A program made the translations under genes and the position numbers. DNA of 64,000 nucleotides, taken from contig NW_026110828.1 in assembly GCF_024679095.1 (NCBI RefSeq), positions 440,001 through 504,000 on the forward strand, in the 5' to 3' direction. Under the pieces are notes generated by a model. The model was not told the origin of the DNA. It did no database searches and saw nothing but the letters and a program-made list of their open reading frames with translations. Of this stretch, positions 61,151 to 64,000 are shown piece after piece (within the stretch, counting starts at the first letter, position 1; every line of letters begins with the position of its first letter). Origin of the DNA: Eriocheir sinensis (Eukaryota; Arthropoda; Malacostraca; Decapoda; Varunidae).

Positions 61151-61669
61151 CTGGTTGTCTGAGTACGAGCGCGGTGTCCAAGAGGGCCTGAGTTCGCTTC
61201 CCGCCCGCCGCCATAATCTATCTTCAGTCAGCGCCGAGTGGCCTAAGGTTGCAAAGGAATTATAAGACACTTTCCCTTCTCACATCAGCTATTTCTAAAG
61301 GTCAAAGAGGGGGTCAGTCGGGTTCTAATGAGTGTTTCTTCAGGTTAATGGTACAGAAGAAGGGTCAAACTACTACCGGGGTCATAAAAACTACCCCTGG
61401 AAATGCCGTCAACTCCGACGAAAACCTTGTCAAATATGTGTTCTTGGGGGACGATACGTCTTATGATACGACCCTAAGACTACCCACGTGCTGTCCTGGA
61501 GACCGCCTATCAACCCGGACTTTAGAATCTCTCTCTGGATCAAAGACGAGCTCCGGAGGGACAGCATGAGCAAGATGGCGCCACTATAAACACTTTCGCG
61601 CGCCATAACGGGCTGGAGCCGACCATCAGGCCCCACCAAGAAAGTATACCGGAGAAACGAGAAAAAAAG
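61151..61669 (+). mobile_element. tRNA-derived SINE, copy 3, split by an insertion
   Basis: A degenerate box A lies near 61153, and box B agttcgcttcc at 61191-61201. The body up to gccgagtggcctaag is followed by 225 bp of foreign DNA, and then the SINE resumes at actacccacgtgctgtcc. It continues with agcatgagcaagatggcgcc to an A-rich tail near 61669. Removing the insert restores the order seen in the 11.5-kb copy. Confidence 0.88.
61248..61472 (+). mobile_element. 225-bp insert, single-copy relative of the 164-bp array
   Basis: The insert is flanked by a direct cctaag duplication (61242-61247 and 61473-61478), which suggests transposition. Its interior from gtcaaagagg (61301) matches one unit of the 25.8-kb array. 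The ~45 bp to the left match the left flank of that array. It has no protein-coding domain, although a short frame stays open through it. It is probably a small non-autonomous element. Confidence 0.75.
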
Positions 61670-61905
61670 TGTTTAGTGTATGTAAAAGAAAATATTTAGA
61701 ATTGCAAACAAGAAGTGAAATAAAAATCACCATCCTACTCTTATTTAACTTCCTGTTGATCCTCTTCCATTCCTCTTCATCCTTCTCTGTCTTTCACCCT
61801 CCTAAATCTTCTTCATGTTCCTTCTCATCCTAATTCTACAAAATCTTGAAAATAAAGGAAAAATCATTCAACAAGGAGTAAAAATGGAAAAAATTAAACC
61901 AGGCC
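61670..61905. other. Unique AT-rich DNA
   Basis: No gene or repeat recognised. Confidence 0.55.
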
Positions 61906-61911
61906 ACAATC

Positions 61912-62098
61912 CTCCTCCTCCGCCTCCTCCTCCTCCTCTTCTTCTTCCTCCTCCTCCTCCTCCTCCTCCTCTTTCTCCTCCTCCTCCTCCTCCTCCTCCT
62001 CCGCCTCCGCCTCCGCCTCCTCCTCCTCCTCCTCCTCCTCTTCTTCTTCCTCCCCCTCCTGCTGCAGCTACCCACCTCCTCCTCCTCCTCCTCCACCC
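61912..62098. repeat. (CTC)n microsatellite, interrupted
   Basis: CTC with CTT and CGC interruptions over ~185 bp. Pro, Arg, Glu or Gly homopolymer frames on both strands are rejected. Confidence 0.96.
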
Positions 62099-62998
62099 TT
62101 CCATTCTCTCGGCGGCCTACCATTGGAAAAAGTAATTACATTTGGCATCGCCCGGCCCCCGCGACCCGGCACTTATCAAAGCCTCGCCAGAAGTAGGTAT
62201 GAGGCAGACCAGTTTTTCTTTTAGTTTCCCCTCAAGCTGCCGGGGAAAGTTTGACTCCCACCCCCCCGCAGCCACTTTTTTGTCTTCTTTTTCTTGTTTT
62301 TCTTTCCCTTTCTTTTGCGTTTTGACTTCTTTTTTTTTTTATTTGGTGTATATTATGAGATTAGTTTTTTCTCGAAGCTGATTAGGGTGTCTTGCTTTTT
62401 TTGCTTTGTGTTTGTTTTGTTTTGTTTTATATTGTTTGTTTCACGTGATGGCCGTTTTCAGATTAATTGATTTCTTATTTCTGTATTGGGTTTTGAGGAA
62501 ATATAACTTTATCGTGATTATTTTTGTCGTTGCTTCATTTAAGATTTAACTATAAAAATGTTGCCTTAGATTTAAACGTGATGGCGAAATGTAAACTCCT
62601 ATTATTTGTTGCAATACGGTATAAGGAGACAAACCTATACACATAAAACACTCGCTATCAAAATAAATATAGATGGCAATGCAAACATGATTCCTAGGTT
62701 GACAAATTTATCTTATGAACAAAAGCTTAAAGAGGTAAATGTATTCAGCCTATCAACAAAACAACAACAACAAAACGTAAGAAAACAACACTTACCGAAA
62801 AACGAAAAAAAAAAAAAAATGCGAGGAAAAAAATGAATGAGAAATGAAAGAAATGTAAGAAAGCAACAAAACGGCGGTAAAAACAAACAAAAACAAAAAC
62901 AATACACCCTCAATAAGACGAAACTCGCCTCCCCGCCAAACCAAACAGGTGTACTTATCTACATGTAACAGTAACCCTTGATAAGACGAGGGGAACGG
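62099..62998. other. Unique AT-rich DNA
   Basis: A GC-richer patch at 62100-62260 is followed by T-rich then A-rich unique DNA, with no gene. This is the longest stretch in the last 20 kb without an obvious tandem array. Confidence 0.55.
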
Positions 62999-63545
62999 AG
63001 GTAAATTACAGGTGAGAGGGAGAGGAAAGGAGCGGGGTGGGAGGAGGAGGAGGAGGGGAGAGAGAGAGAGTGAGTGGGAATACAGAGAGAAGGGGAGGAG
63101 GCAGAAAGGCAAGAAGGAAAAAGGAAAGAGAGGAAGTATAGAGAGAGAGCGATAGGGAATAGGTAAGGAGGTAAGGAGGAGGAGGAAAGAGAGGATGGAG
63201 AGGGAGATGAGGGGAAGGAAAGGAACATGAGGAGAGGAGGATAAAGAGAAAGGGACAGGATAGGGAAGGAAGGGAAAGGATAGAGAGGGATAGGAGAGGA
63301 TAGCAAAAGGAAAGGGAGAGGATAGATAAGGAAGGGAAAGGATAGAGAGGGAGAGGAGAGGATAGCAAGGGGAAAGGGAGGAGAGGGATAGGGAGAGGGA
63401 GAGGATAGAGAATGAAGGGAGAGGATAGAGAGGGATGGGGGAAGATAGCAAGATGAAAGTGAGAAGAGAGAGAGAGGGAAAGCTGAGAGGGAAAGGAGAG
63501 GAAAGGAGAGGAAAGGGAGAGGGAAAGGAGAGGGAAAGGAGAGGG
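62999..63545. repeat. Purine-rich array with GATAG-containing units
   Basis: ggaaagggagaggatag and gagaggatagcaa recur every 30-65 bp from about 63240 to 63450. The minus-strand Ser/Leu/Pro frames are shadows. Confidence 0.8.
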
Positions 63546-63765
63546 TACAGTCCTGACAACTCTTCCCCTTACCCACTGGCTCCCCTCTTCCCTCCCTCTC
63601 CCCCCTCTCCCTGCTCATGTTCCACTCCCACTGATAAGCTGACACGGAAGCATTAGCTAATGTGAGGGGGCAGGGGCGCGTGTGTAAGGGAAGGGAGGAG
63701 GAAAGGCGGTGAGGGAAGGAGGGGGAGAGCAGAGATGTGTTCTGTAAGTGTGGATGGGATGAACA
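63546..63765. other. Short unique stretch
   Basis: C-rich to 63620, then mixed and G/A-rich. No gene. Confidence 0.5.
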
Positions 63766-64000
63766 GGTAAGCTAAGGTAAGGTAAGGTAAGGTAAGATAA
63801 GGTGAGGTAACCGAAAGGGAGAGAAGGAATGGGAAGTTGAGGAAATTATAAGGTGAGGTAAATTGAGGAATGGTAAGGTAAGGTAAGGTAAGGTAAGGTA
63901 AGATGAGGTGAGGTAAGCGAAAGGGATAGAAGGAAAGGGAAATTATGGTAATTAGAAGGTAAGTTGAGGAATGGTAAGGTAAGGTAAGGTAAGGTAAGGT
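63766..64000. repeat. (GGTAA)n within a ~105-bp higher-order repeat, open-ended
   Basis: GGTAA runs start at 63766, 63872 and 63973. They are separated by related segments with gaggtaa, cgaaaggga and ttgaggaatggtaag. The array reaches the window edge, so its full size is unknown. Confidence 0.9.

Overview
The window looks like repeat-saturated, non-coding animal DNA. I infer a decapod crustacean, probably a crab. The reasons are the very dense and long dinucleotide and trinucleotide tracts, tRNA-derived SINEs with an arthropod-style head, CCTAA/CCTGA arrays resembling arthropod telomere repeats, and no compact gene anywhere. The species call is inference. No bacterial gene organisation, rRNA, intact tRNA gene, CRISPR array or transposon-encoded protein could be supported. 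Almost every open reading frame is a translation of GA, GT, GAG, GAA or TC tracts, or of purine-rich strands, and carries no protein signal.

Layout. 0-3 kb: unique AT DNA and a degenerate ~130-bp tandem array, then (GT)n and a short dispersed element (element A). 3-9 kb: microsatellite clusters, including two related (AG)n-spacer-(AG)n composites. 9-14 kb: a purine-rich domain of 120-160 bp duplications, (GA)n, and a ~50-bp AT-rich minisatellite interrupted by a SINE and (TA)n. 15-23 kb: five tandem arrays with units of 80-166 bp separated by pyrimidine or purine domains. 24-28 kb: (GTA)n, a five-copy 164/165-bp array, and further duplications. 28-35 kb: dense dinucleotide tracts and A-rich DNA. 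35-42 kb: a T-rich array, a CCAAT/CRE cluster, a SINE, and a 35-bp minisatellite. 42-49 kb: a GC-rich island with nested palindromes, then purine and pyrimidine minisatellites. 49-54 kb: the longest (GA)n and (AC)n tracts. 54-57 kb: two promoter-like islands. 57-64 kb: more minisatellites, a telomere-like tract, a SINE carrying the single-copy relative of the 25.8-kb array, and a (GGTAA)n array running off the end.

The most interesting signal is a pair of ~96-bp blocks, at 29.8 and 44.9 kb on the minus strand. Each contains a branch-point-like CTAAT, a pyrimidine tract, a 3' splice site joined directly to GTGAGT, and after exactly 42 nt open only in phase 0 a second donor, CAG/GTAAGG. This is the layout of a recursive-splice (ratchet) exon, or alternatively of duplicated 14-codon cassette exons. 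Either would suit a window lying inside a very large intron of a minus-strand gene. No other exon could be recognised with confidence.
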